In this document: positions 33,222-42,968 of the stretch, piece after piece
Position numbering within the stretch: position 1 is the first letter of the stretch
How the letters are laid out: every line of letters starts with the position of its first letter
Origin: Saprospiraceae bacterium
Lineage (GTDB): Bacteria > Bacteroidota > Bacteroidia > Chitinophagales > Saprospiraceae
Reading direction: 5' to 3'
Assembly: GCA_021739645.1 (NCBI GenBank)
Contig: JAIPBL010000036.1
Span: 1 to 57,487 of the forward strand
Length of the DNA stretch: 57,487 nt
Made by a program: the position numbers and the translations under genes
Notes under the pieces: generated by a model
Told to the model about the DNA's origin: nothing
Seen by the model: only the letters and a program-made list of their open reading frames with translations
Databases searched by the model: none

Positions 33222-33571
33222 AATTCCTTATTGACGAACAACTTCCGATTTCACTTGTCAAATGGCTTGCTGGACAGGGATTTGATGTAATTCATGCCAC
33301 CGCTTTGGGGAAAAATATGAAAATTTCAGACAAGGACGTTTGCAGAGAAAGTATAACAAACCAAAGAGTTGTAATCAGCAAGGACATTGATTTTTTGAAC
33401 AGTTTTTTGATTAAAAAAGAACCTTGGAAACTCATTTATCTCACCACTGGCAATATTTCCAATAAATATCTTCTGGCCCTTTTTCAATCCAATTTGAATC
33501 AAATCATTGATTTGTTCGACAAGGCCAATGTTGTTGAAATGAGCCAACAAAACATTCTTGTCAGGCTTTGA
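33218..33571 (+). CDS. DUF5615 PIN-like toxin
   Basis: 117 residues. MKFLIDEQLPISLVKWLAGQGFDVIHATALG and DKDVCRESITNQRVVISKDIDF give the PIN-like pattern with conserved acidic residues (Asp6, Glu7, and the SKDID group) for metal-dependent RNase activity. Partnership with DUF433 is the usual arrangement. Its stop TGA (33569-33571) overlaps the start region of the GHMP kinase gene, so the three frames are chained. Toxic RNase activity is inferred from family. Confidence 0.88.
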   Translation: MKFLIDEQLPISLVKWLAGQGFDVIHATALGKNMKISDKDVCRESITNQRVVISKDIDFLNSFLIKKEPWKLIYLTTGNISNKYLLALFQSNLNQIIDLFDKANVVEMSQQNILVRL

Positions 33572-34530
33572 ACCCAAGTTTAAAATCCTTCCACGCCCAC
33601 GGCAAACTCCTCCTCACCGCCGAGTATTTCGTGCTCGACGGAGCGCTGGCGCTGGCGTTGCCGGTGCGGCTGGGACAATCACTCGATTTACGATTTACGA
33701 TTTACGATTTACGATTGGGGGGCAAAGGAACACTGCATTGGCGCAGCTTGGACGAAAAAGGTGAGTGCTGGTTTGAGGCAAATTTTGACTTGGAAAACTT
33801 CGACGCCTCGAAAGTCACCGGCCAGGCCATTGCGGAGCGCCTCCAAAAAATCCTGCAAGAAGCCCGACGACTGAACCCTGACTTTGCCCCAATCACCAAT
33901 CACCAGTCACTAATCACCAGTCACCTCCAATTCCCCCGTCTCTGGGGCCTCGGCACGAGCAGCACCTTGATATATTTGGTGTCGCAGTGGGCGGAAGTGG
34001 ACTCGTTCGAGTTGTCGGCCCGTACCTTCGGGGGGTCGGGCTACGATGTGGCTTGCGCTGGGGCAGATGGGCCAATTTTGTACCGATTGGAAAATGGAAG
34101 GCCGCATGTAGAAGCCTGCGATTTTCATCCGCCATTTCACAACTCACTGTATTTCATTTATTTAGGTCAAAAGCAAGATAGTCGGGAGGGGATAAAAAAT
34201 TACAGATTGCGGATTGCGGATTGCGGATTGGAGGTGGCAGATGTAGTGTCAAGAATCTCAGATTTGACACAGCAATTTTTGGCTGCGCAAACACTGCCCG
34301 AATTCGACGACCTCATCCGGCAGCACGAAACTTTGGTGTCGGAAACCATCGGTTTGCCGCGGGCCAAGTCACTGTTTTTCAACGACTTTTGGGGCGAGGT
34401 GAAATCGCTCGGCGCATGGGGCGGCGATTTTGTGCTGGTCACCAGCGACCGTCCAGCGGAAGAAACCCGCCGCTATTTCAACGAAAAGGGCTTCGAGGTG
34501 TTCTTGTCTTTTGACGAACTTGTGCTGTAA
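33568..34530 (+). CDS. GYDIA-type GHMP kinase with three in-frame repeat inserts
   Basis: 320 residues. GHMP hallmarks: AHGKLLLTAEYFVLDGALALALP at the N-terminus, the ATP loop LWGLGTSSTLIYL at about 126-138, and GGSGYDVACAGADGPILY, the GYDIA-family motif. These kinases resemble mevalonate/phosphomevalonate kinases of isoprenoid synthesis; the substrate is unsure. No ATG is available: the start is TTG 33568, overlapping the toxin stop. Three short tandem repeats lie in frame (33684-33716, 33891-33925, 34205-34231) at about residues 39-50, 108-119 and 213-222, encoding LRFTIYDLR, ITNHQSLITSH and RLRIADCGL. They fall between conserved blocks and look like tolerated surface insertions. Confidence 0.85.
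   Translation: MNPSLKSFHAHGKLLLTAEYFVLDGALALALPVRLGQSLDLRFTIYDLRLGGKGTLHWRSLDEKGECWFEANFDLENFDASKVTGQAIAERLQKILQEARRLNPDFAPITNHQSLITSHLQFPRLWGLGTSSTLIYLVSQWAEVDSFELSARTFGGSGYDVACAGADGPILYRLENGRPHVEACDFHPPFHNSLYFIYLGQKQDSREGIKNYRLRIADCGLEVADVVSRISDLTQQFLAAQTLPEFDDLIRQHETLVSETIGLPRAKSLFFNDFWGEVKSLGAWGGDFVLVTSDRPAEETRRYFNEKGFEVFLSFDELVL
33684..33716 (+). repeat. CGATTTA heptamer repeat inside the GHMP kinase gene
   Basis: Four complete CGATTTA units and a partial fifth. The frame stays open across all units. Confidence 0.85.
33891..33925 (+). repeat. AATCACC/AGTCACT word repeat inside the GHMP kinase gene
   Basis: Alternating aatcacc and agtcac(t/c) words, the same as found upstream of the antiporter and ABC-F starts. 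It is in frame and encodes a Thr/Ser/His-rich insert. Confidence 0.8.
34205..34231 (+). repeat. GATTGCG heptamer repeat inside the GHMP kinase gene
   Basis: Three complete GATTGCG units and a partial fourth, in frame. Confidence 0.85.
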
Positions 34531-34613
34531 CACGGACTGCCAGTCCGTGCTTTCGCATTAATAAAAACCCACCGCCTTCAAAGCGGAAAAGCACGGACTG
34601 GCAGTCCGTGTTA
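34528..34613. repeat. REP-like paired palindromes filling a gene junction
   Basis: Arms 34528-34551 and 34590-34613 are perfect 24-bp inverted copies. Each contains the near-palindrome cacggactg(c/g)cagtccgtg, so the element can fold as two hairpins or one long one. It starts at the stop codon of the GHMP kinase gene and ends 6 bases before the next ATG. This is the layout of a BIME/REP-type mobile palindrome; no transposase is in the window. Confidence 0.75.
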
Positions 34614-34619
34614 CATGAC

Positions 34620-35342
34620 ATGACAACCTGGTACAACGGAAATATCACCCGAATCGAGGACGCTTCACCCACGACTAAGCGCTTCTGGCTGGAAGTCGAA
34701 GGTGAAGAACATTTCGACTTCGAGGCCGGCCAGTTCATCACGATGGACCTGCCCATCGGTGAGCGGCGCAACCAGCGCTGGCGCAGCTACTCCATCGCCA
34801 GCGCCCCCGGTGGTTCGAATGTGATGGAACTTTGCATCGTCCACCTCGATAACGGTCTCGCAAGCGGCTATCTTTTCAACGAGGCCAAAGTCGGAACGAC
34901 CATCAAGTTCAAAGGGCCGGATGGTACTTTCACTTTGCCGGAAAGTTTAGAAAACGAGTTGGTGCTGGTCTGTACTGGCACTGGTGTGGCACCGTTCCGC
35001 AGCATGGTTTGGGATATTTTTAATAAAAAAATACCGCACCGGGGCATCCACCTGATTTTTGGCACCCGCACGTCGGACGGCATTTTGTACCAACAGGAAT
35101 TTGAGGAGCTGGCGCGAAAAATGCCCGGCTTTCGCTACTCTGTCGCCTTGTCGAGGGAAGAAAGTGAGGTTCATCACCACGGCTACGTCCACGATATTTA
35201 CCTAAAAAATTACAAAGAAAAACGCACTAACGTCACGTTCTACCTCTGTGGTTGGACAAAGATGGTGGATGAGGCGGTGGCCAATTTAATCGTAAAAATG
35301 GGCTACGGACGGGAGCAGGTGAAATATGAATTGTATGGTTGA
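34620..35342 (+). CDS. Ferredoxin-NADP reductase-like oxidoreductase
   Basis: 240 residues from ATG 34620; an upstream GTG lies inside the palindrome. The FAD-binding domain has RWRSYSIASAPGG (the RxYS motif) and GTTIKFKGPDGTF, and the NAD(P)-binding domain has LVCTGTGVAPFRSMVWD, HLIFGTRTSDGILYQQEF and FYLCGWTKMVDE. It transfers electrons between NAD(P)H and a protein carrier. It lacks its own iron-sulfur domain, so a separate ferredoxin is needed. The Nfu iron-sulfur gene follows after 66 bases with its own promoter, which gives loose thematic linkage. Confidence 0.88.
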   Translation: MTTWYNGNITRIEDASPTTKRFWLEVEGEEHFDFEAGQFITMDLPIGERRNQRWRSYSIASAPGGSNVMELCIVHLDNGLASGYLFNEAKVGTTIKFKGPDGTFTLPESLENELVLVCTGTGVAPFRSMVWDIFNKKIPHRGIHLIFGTRTSDGILYQQEFEELARKMPGFRYSVALSREESEVHHHGYVHDIYLKNYKEKRTNVTFYLCGWTKMVDEAVANLIVKMGYGREQVKYELYG

Positions 35343-35366
35343 TGAACTTGAAAAGTATTTTTCTGT

Positions 35367-35374
35367 TACTTTTG
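35367..35374 (+). promoter_or_regulatory. -7 promoter box TACTTTTG before nfu
   Basis: Exact TAnnTTTG match with a TTG at 35348-35350, 16 bases upstream. The ATG is 34 bases downstream. Confidence 0.5.
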
Positions 35375-35408
35375 TGGACTAAATCTAAATAGGAAAATCG
35401 TTTAAAAT

Positions 35409-36017
35409 ATGAATACTGCCACCACATCACCCGTCATGCTCTACACCGAGCAAACCCCCAACCCCGAATCGCTCAAATTTGTCACCAACCGAATGCTCTA
35501 CCGGGGCACCGCCGATTTCCGGGAGGAAGCACTGGCACGTCAATGGTCGCCACTGGCCGCCCACCTGTTCGACCAGCCGTTCGTGAAGGGCGTTTACATC
35601 ACCAACAACTTCGTCTCCATCACCAAAGAGTTCAACTACGAATGGGCGGACATCATGCTCAAGTTGAAGGATTCAATAAAAAAATACGTGGAGGATGGTG
35701 GTGACATCATGAAGGAGGGCTATGCCGAAGCCATGCAAGAACTGGAGGCCGAGAATATTTCACAGCAGTTCAGTGGCGAAGATGGTGAAATTGCGCAGCG
35801 CATCAAAGAATTGATTGACACCTACGTGAAGCCTGCCGTGGAAATGGACGGTGGCAATATCGAGTTCAAGGCCTACGACAAAGGCACGGTCCATGTCATT
35901 ATGCAAGGTTCGTGCAGCGGCTGCCCATCCAGCACCGTCACCCTGAAATCCGGTATCGAAGGCATGTTGAAGCGAATGGTGCCAGAGGTGCAGGAAGTGG
36001 TGCAGGAGATGGAGTGA
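35409..36017 (+). CDS. NifU/Nfu-type iron-sulfur scaffold protein
   Basis: 202 residues. The N-terminal Nfu_N domain (MLYTEQTPNPESLKFVTNRMLY...) and the C-terminal NifU-like domain (RIKELIDTYVKPAVEMDGGNIEF) with Cys169 and Cys172 in GSCSGCPSS are complete. The CXXC binds a [4Fe-4S] cluster at a dimer interface and hands it to target enzymes. The layout is that of Nfu proteins of mitochondria and Bacteroidota. No other suf or isc gene is in the window. Confidence 0.93.
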   Translation: MNTATTSPVMLYTEQTPNPESLKFVTNRMLYRGTADFREEALARQWSPLAAHLFDQPFVKGVYITNNFVSITKEFNYEWADIMLKLKDSIKKYVEDGGDIMKEGYAEAMQELEAENISQQFSGEDGEIAQRIKELIDTYVKPAVEMDGGNIEFKAYDKGTVHVIMQGSCSGCPSSTVTLKSGIEGMLKRMVPEVQEVVQEME

Positions 36018-36566
36018 TTTTTTAAGGAAAAAGGAAAAAGTAGCGGGCACGATAAGTGCCAAAAAATAATTTCTCTACCGTACACTTTTTAAATAAATAG
36101 GCTACAGCAGTTCTTATGAAAACTTGGATTCAACTAAAAGTTGCACTTCAAACTTGAGCCTAAGAACTTGAACCTGCTCCAGCCCCATGCCCGACGAAAG
36201 CAGGCCAAGTGCCCGGACTATCTTGCCCAGGAGCGTGCGGAACCTGGAAAACATGCCCCCCTTCCTGAATGGAGAAAGGCTTGCCTTTGCAGCAGCTGCA
36301 CTAGCCTTGGCCTCGAAGGGCACTGAGGGCCTTGGTGTTCCCAACAACAATATCGTACTTTTCGCATGCTTTGCTGTCACAGCATTGATGCGGTTTTAGC
36401 GCCTCAAATTCTACTTTTGCAAGTGGCATTGGAAAAATTTGACGATAAGATACTCCATGCCTTGATCGTTCAGCATCCGGGTTAACGCTTGCCTATCATA
36501 AGTCTCGAATTTATTCAAAAAAAGCAAGCACCAAACTCCAGTATCTGCAATGCCCTAATTCCAGCT
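36018..36566. other. Intergenic stretch, no convincing gene
   Basis: About 550 bases. Both strands contain open frames of 60-90 codons around 36114-36400, but they overlap each other, lack recognisable motifs and have no promoter or ribosome site of note. I regard them as chance or heavily decayed sequence. Confidence 0.45.
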
Positions 36567-36600
36567 TACCTTTGCGCCCCAAATCACCTCCGAAAGGAGG
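36567..36600 (+). promoter_or_regulatory. -7 box and Shine-Dalgarno hairpin before the ABC-F gene
   Basis: TACCTTTG at 36567-36574 matches TAnnTTTG. cctcc-gaaa-ggagg at 36587-36600 is a perfect hairpin with a GAAA tetraloop whose right arm is an ideal Shine-Dalgarno sequence, rare in this phylum. The site could be sequestered or could serve TTG 36604, 3 bases on. Confidence 0.45.
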
Positions 36601-36633
36601 CCTTTGGACAATCACCAGTCACAAACCACCAGC

Positions 36634-38508
<1,875 letters not shown>

Positions 38509-38534
38509 ATTTAAGCAATCTTCAAATCATAAAA

Positions 38535-38852
38535 ATGATAGCAAAAACACCACCTCCGCCCTACTACGCCGTCATTTTCAGCAGCCTCCGCACCGACGTT
38601 GAGGCGGGCTACCACGAAACCGCCGAGCGGATGCTCGAACTCGCCGCCGAACAACCAGGCTACCTCGGCGTGGAGGGCGTTCGGGAAGGGCTGGGCATCA
38701 CCGTTTCCTATTGGGAAAGCCTGGAGGCCATCCGAAACTGGAAGCAAGTGGCAGAACACGTCGTTGCGCAGCAAAAGGGACGCACCGACTGGTACACCGC
38801 CTACAAGACCCGCATTTGCAAGGTGGAACGGGACTATGGTTTTGAAAAATGA
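38535..38852 (+). CDS. Antibiotic biosynthesis monooxygenase (ABM)-fold protein
   Basis: 105 residues from ATG 38535. YYAVIFSSLRTDVEAGYHETAERMLELAAEQPGYLGVEGVREGLGITVSYWESLEAIRNWKQVAEHVVAQQ is the dimeric alpha/beta-barrel ABM pattern, with the characteristic 'PGYLG' and 'SYWESLEAIRNWK' blocks. Members range from monooxygenases to haem-degrading or structural proteins; no cofactor residue settles the matter. The stop overlaps the start of the amidohydrolase gene (ATGA at 38849), so the two are translationally coupled. Confidence 0.8.
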   Translation: MIAKTPPPPYYAVIFSSLRTDVEAGYHETAERMLELAAEQPGYLGVEGVREGLGITVSYWESLEAIRNWKQVAEHVVAQQKGRTDWYTAYKTRICKVERDYGFEK

Positions 38853-39694
38853 AGCTCCGCAAAATGACACTCGATACCCACGTCCATTTCTGGCAGTTCA
38901 ATCCCGTGCGGGACGCCTGGATTGACGACTCGATGGAAGTCCTGCAACAGGACTTCCTGCCCGCCGACCTGTTGCCTGAGCTCTCGGCCAACGGCATCTC
39001 CGGCTGCGTGGCGGTGCAGGCTGACCAGTCGGAGATGGAGACGCATTTTTTGCTCCAACTGGCTGAAAATCATGATTTTATAAAAAAGGTGGTGGGCTGG
39101 ACTGACCTCCGTTCTCCCGACGTGGTGGAGCGTTTGGCGTATTTTTCACAGTTTGAAAAACTGGCGGGATTCCGGCATATCGTGCAGGGCGAGGCAGACG
39201 TGAATTTTTTGCTCCGCAAAGATTTTTGTCGAGGAATCGCCGCATTGGAGCAGCACGGCTTTACTTACGACATCCTCGTTTTTCCGCACCAACTGGGGGC
39301 TGCGCTGGAGTTTGTCCGGTTGTTTCCCAATCAAAAATTCGTGATTGACCACCTCGCAAAACCGTACATCAAAGACGGCTACTTCGACGGCTGGGCGGCG
39401 CTGATGCGGGAAATTGCGAAGCACGAAAACGTGTACTGCAAGGTGTCTGGCATGGTGACGGAAGCGGACTGGCAGGGCTGGAAGTACGAAGATTTTGTGC
39501 CCTATCTCGACCTTGTGGCGGAGGCATTTGGTATCCGGCGGCTGATGTTTGGGTCGGACTGGCCGGTGTGCTTGCTGGGCGGGGGGTATGGGGAGCTGCT
39601 GGGCGTGGGCAGAAAATTTTATGTCAACTTCAATGAAGATGAACAATCTTTAGTTTTCAATGACAATGGAAGGCATTTTTACAATATTCTTTGA
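38849..39694 (+). CDS. Amidohydrolase family 2 protein (sugar lactonase-like)
   Basis: 281 residues. The metal-binding HxH is in LDTHVHFWQF, His at strand 5 in FVIDHLAKPYI, and the catalytic Asp in MFGSDWPV, all typical of Amidohydro_2 enzymes such as L-fucono- and L-rhamnono-lactonases or 2-pyrone-4,6-dicarboxylate hydrolase. The opening DTHVHFWQFNPVRDAWID strongly resembles the lactonase branch. It overlaps the ABM gene by 4 bases. An ATG at 38864 is the alternative start. Substrate inferred. Confidence 0.85.
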   Translation: MKLRKMTLDTHVHFWQFNPVRDAWIDDSMEVLQQDFLPADLLPELSANGISGCVAVQADQSEMETHFLLQLAENHDFIKKVVGWTDLRSPDVVERLAYFSQFEKLAGFRHIVQGEADVNFLLRKDFCRGIAALEQHGFTYDILVFPHQLGAALEFVRLFPNQKFVIDHLAKPYIKDGYFDGWAALMREIAKHENVYCKVSGMVTEADWQGWKYEDFVPYLDLVAEAFGIRRLMFGSDWPVCLLGGGYGELLGVGRKFYVNFNEDEQSLVFNDNGRHFYNIL

Positions 39695-39807
39695 AGGATG
39701 GGAATCTTAACGAGCGTGTTCACTTGTCAAGAACTCAAGTGCTTTGACTGAATGGTCTAGTGCCCCTCACTTCCAAAACGTGCAAACCGAAAAAAAATCT
39801 CTAAAAT

Positions 39808-39853
39808 AAAAAAGCCTGACACCAATCTACAAATGATTGATTGTCAGGCTTTG
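39808..39853 (-). terminator. Terminator after tRNA-Val
   Basis: aaagcctgaca pairs with tgtcaggcttt on either side of a 20-base loop. The minus strand ends in a T-run, which suits termination of the tRNA transcript. Confidence 0.7.
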
Positions 39854-39860
39854 AAGTGGG

Positions 39861-39935
39861 TGGGCGCACACGGATTCGAACCGCGGACCCTCTGCTTGTA
39901 AGGCAGATGCTCTGAACCAGCTGAGCTATGCGCCC
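39861..39935 (-). tRNA. tRNA-Val (anticodon TAC)
   Basis: Read on the minus strand it begins gggcgcatagctcagctgg and ends in the T-arm ggttcgaatcc and acceptor tgcgccc. The seven-pair acceptor stem gggcgca/tgcgccc is perfect, the anticodon loop is cttacaa with anticodon TAC, and the discriminator is A. CCA is not encoded. It reads GUA and related Val codons. Confidence 0.97.
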
Positions 39936-40157
39936 CAATGTTAATCTTAAACGAGAGCTTGTTAAGGCTTCCTTTAATCAAACCTGCTTTTCTTCAAAAG
40001 CGGGCGCAAATATAGCTGGATATTTTATTCCTATGCAACTCAATTCAAAAAAAAATTAAAAATATTTTGATGTGCCTGCCGAACACTTGCCCCGCTTGAT
40101 TCCTTTACCTTTATGTTCATTTTTTTGAATACAAAACAAAGGCAAGACAAACTAACC

Positions 40158-42731
40158 ATGAAGAAACATATTAAACGGGGTTTTCTGGGGATGGGCATTT
40201 TGGTGGCGGCGATAGTGGTGGCAGCAATTGTGATTGCCGCTTTTTTTCAAGAAGCCGTCGGTAAAAAGCTCATCGCCGTGCTAATCCAACAACTCAAAAC
40301 GGAGGTGAAAGTGCGCAGTTTTGACCTTTCATTGCTCCGCAATTTTCCGGATGCAACGGCCAGTTTAAAGGACGTGACCGTGATGGGCCTCAACAAAAAG
40401 CCCCTGCTCGAAGCCCAGGAATTGGCCTTTAATTTCCGCTTGTTGAGCCTTTTTGAACAACAAGTAAAAATACATTCCGTGACCATCAGCAATGGCGCAC
40501 TGGACGTCTGGGTGGACAAAAATGGCAAGAACAACTACGATATTTTCAAGCCTTCCAAGTCGGATGCTGGGGACGACCAGTTCAATATTTCCCTCGAAAA
40601 AGCCACGCTCAAGCAAATTGGATTGTCGTACCACGACCTGAAACTGAAACAGGAGGTACAGGCACAGGTGGAAACCGCCACATTTTCTGGCCTGTTTTCC
40701 AGCAAAAAATTTGACCTGAAAAGTGCTGTGCGGCTCGCCTCCAATTTCGTAGAAATGGACGGGGTGCGGTATGTCGTGGGCAAGAAAGGCGGCCTCGATG
40801 CCACCATCTCCGTGGACCTCGACAAGGGAAAATACCAATTCACCAGTGCCCGGGTTTTTGTCGAAGACAACGCCTTCAACGTCAAAGGCTCTGTGCAATC
40901 GCTGAAAAACGCCACCGAATTTGACCTCAGTGCTGCCGCCGAGGATGCAAGCCTGGCATCAGTTATCGCCCTGCTGCCGGAGCAGTACCTGAGTGCCCTC
41001 GGCGACTTTGCGAGCAGCGGTCGGTTCCAATTCACCTCGTTTATCAAAGGAAAACTCAGTGCCACCGAGCGGCCCTCCATCAACTTTGAGTTTGGCCTAG
41101 ACAACGGCAAACTCAGCAGCCCACGCCTCGCCGAACCGTTCAAGGACGTGTCGTTCAATGCCCGGTTCACCAACGGCGAGGGGCGAAACAACCAAAATTC
41201 TGTCTTCGAAATCAGCAATTTCAAGGGCTACCTCAACCGCCAGCTCATCACCATGAGCATCAAAATTGAAGACCTCGACGACCCGAGGGTTAACCTCAAA
41301 GCCGATGGCGCCGTGCCTATCGGCTATGTTTACGGCCTGCTCGGAAACCCGGCCATCACTGGCGGCGACGGCGAAATCGAAATCCAAAACCTCAGCCTCA
41401 ACGGCTATTACAGCGACATGATAAACATCAACAGCATCACGACCGTGGCCATGAGCGGCGACCTCGTCTTCGATGATGCATCACTGGAGGTGAACGGTGA
41501 AAAAATCATTTTCGACCGAGGGAAGCTGCTGCTCCGGGACAACCTCCTGACGCTCGAAGACCTTAAGGTCGTGGGCGGCGGCAGCGAAATTCACCTGAAA
41601 GGATACGTGCGCAACCTGCTGCCCGTGCTGCTCTCCGACTCCCTCAACACCGAAAACGCCGTGCTTGAGTTCAGCGCCGACCTGCTCTCGCCGAAAATGG
41701 ACTTGGCTCGCCTCGTCAAATTGACAGATGTCCCCGTGAAGGAAGACGAAGTGCAACAGCAGGTATTTGACTCGCTCAAAGTCGCCAAAAATGAGAAGCG
41801 CCAGCGTATCAGCGACCTGCTCAGGGGTGCCTTCAAAGCCAAGGTGGACGAATTCAGTTACAACAAAATAGAAGGGCAGGACTTCAACGGACTGCTCACA
41901 TTCGAAGCCGCTAAAATGCGGGTCGAGGGCGATGCCAAGGGCATGGATGGCGCATTTGTCCTCGACGGAACGGTTTTCTTTGAAAAAGAACCCCGCCTCG
42001 AAGCCAAGCTCGACTGCCAGATGATTGACGTGAAGGAGTTTTTTCGGCAAACGGAGAATGTTGGGCAACCCGTGCTAAAGGCTGAAAATATCTCTGGCAA
42101 CATGAATTCCAAGATGCTCATTCACGCCTTTTGGGACTCGACAGGCGTTTTTCTGACGGACAAACTGCACGTCTGGGCGGGCGTTGGCATCCGAAACGGC
42201 GAGTTGAAAAACTTCAAAATGCTCGAAGAATTTGCCGACTACGCCCGTATGCAGGACCTTCGCAACGTGCGCTTCGAGGACATGCAGAACTGGCTGGAGG
42301 TGAAAAACAGCACGTTTTACATGCCCGCCATGTTTCTACAGAACAACGCCATGAACCTCACCATCGGCGGCGAGCAAAGCTTCGACGACAAGATTGACTA
42401 TGGTATCAAGGTGAACGCTGGGCAGGTGTTGGCCAATAAATTCAAGAAAAACAACTCGAAAGTGGAGTCCATTCCCGCCAAGGAGAATGGCTTTTTCAAC
42501 CTCTATTTCCGCATCAGCGGCACATTGGACAAGTATAAATACGAGACAAACAAGTCCTTTGTAAAGACAAAGTTCGACCGCAGCGAGAGCCAAAAACGGC
42601 AAATCCGGGCAGCACTAATCAAGGTTTTCGGCGCTCCGCTGAACATGGTTAAGGAACCGAAAGGCTGGGAGGACAAGGGCGACAAAGCGCCCGTGGAAGA
42701 CGATGATGTGGAGTATATTCCGGGGTTTTAA
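40158..42731 (+). CDS. AsmA family protein
   Basis: 857 residues from ATG 40158 (MKKHIKRGFLGMGILVAAIVV), with an N-terminal membrane anchor (GILVAAIVVAAIVIAAFF). The repeated beta groove is seen in LRNFPDATASLKDVTVMGLNKKPLLEAQELAFNF and the C-terminal AsmA block with DFNGLLTFEAAKMRVEGDAKGMDGAFVLDGT. AsmA/TamB-like proteins span the periplasm and are thought to move or handle lipids between membranes. The upstream -7-like box TACCTTTA is near 40107. The tail is acidic (KAPVEDDDVEYIPGF). Neighbours do not refine the role. Confidence 0.85.
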   Translation: MKKHIKRGFLGMGILVAAIVVAAIVIAAFFQEAVGKKLIAVLIQQLKTEVKVRSFDLSLLRNFPDATASLKDVTVMGLNKKPLLEAQELAFNFRLLSLFEQQVKIHSVTISNGALDVWVDKNGKNNYDIFKPSKSDAGDDQFNISLEKATLKQIGLSYHDLKLKQEVQAQVETATFSGLFSSKKFDLKSAVRLASNFVEMDGVRYVVGKKGGLDATISVDLDKGKYQFTSARVFVEDNAFNVKGSVQSLKNATEFDLSAAAEDASLASVIALLPEQYLSALGDFASSGRFQFTSFIKGKLSATERPSINFEFGLDNGKLSSPRLAEPFKDVSFNARFTNGEGRNNQNSVFEISNFKGYLNRQLITMSIKIEDLDDPRVNLKADGAVPIGYVYGLLGNPAITGGDGEIEIQNLSLNGYYSDMININSITTVAMSGDLVFDDASLEVNGEKIIFDRGKLLLRDNLLTLEDLKVVGGGSEIHLKGYVRNLLPVLLSDSLNTENAVLEFSADLLSPKMDLARLVKLTDVPVKEDEVQQQVFDSLKVAKNEKRQRISDLLRGAFKAKVDEFSYNKIEGQDFNGLLTFEAAKMRVEGDAKGMDGAFVLDGTVFFEKEPRLEAKLDCQMIDVKEFFRQTENVGQPVLKAENISGNMNSKMLIHAFWDSTGVFLTDKLHVWAGVGIRNGELKNFKMLEEFADYARMQDLRNVRFEDMQNWLEVKNSTFYMPAMFLQNNAMNLTIGGEQSFDDKIDYGIKVNAGQVLANKFKKNNSKVESIPAKENGFFNLYFRISGTLDKYKYETNKSFVKTKFDRSESQKRQIRAALIKVFGAPLNMVKEPKGWEDKGDKAPVEDDDVEYIPGF

Positions 42732-42769
42732 GGGGCGGATTTCAAAATGTCGCATTGCCCAAATAGCTA

Positions 42770-42892
42770 TTGAGCAAAATGCCAACATGAGGGCAAAAAA
42801 TTATCTGTAACATCGGAGCCACCTTGGGCATGGGGTCTTACATGGTCTTCTTCAAATTTATCAAATTCTAATAGGCACAAACAGACCCTTTC
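42770..42892 (-). pseudogene. Remnant of an HNH endonuclease gene
   Basis: On the minus strand the frame reads ERVCLCLLEFDKFEEDHVRPH, then AQGGSDVTDNFLPSCWHFAQ and stop. This is the core of an HNH domain of the CxxC...EDHVRPxxxGGxDxxxNLxPxCxxCN type: the DH pair, the GGSD turn and the N are intact, but the zinc cysteines are damaged (CLC in place of CxxC; CWHF in place of CxxC). No upstream part or start is visible. It lies between AsmA and the DUF457 gene and is probably dead. Confidence 0.6.
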
Positions 42893-42968
42893 CATTATTT
42901 TGTGTAAACGTGAATTTTCACCATATTTCAAATGCCGCAACGGTCGCCAAAGATGAAAAACTCTTCCA

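Noticed and set aside
36114-36400. Small overlapping frames on both strands between nfu and the ABC-F gene
   Set aside because: Mutually overlapping, unrecognised, with no promoter; treated as decayed or chance sequence.
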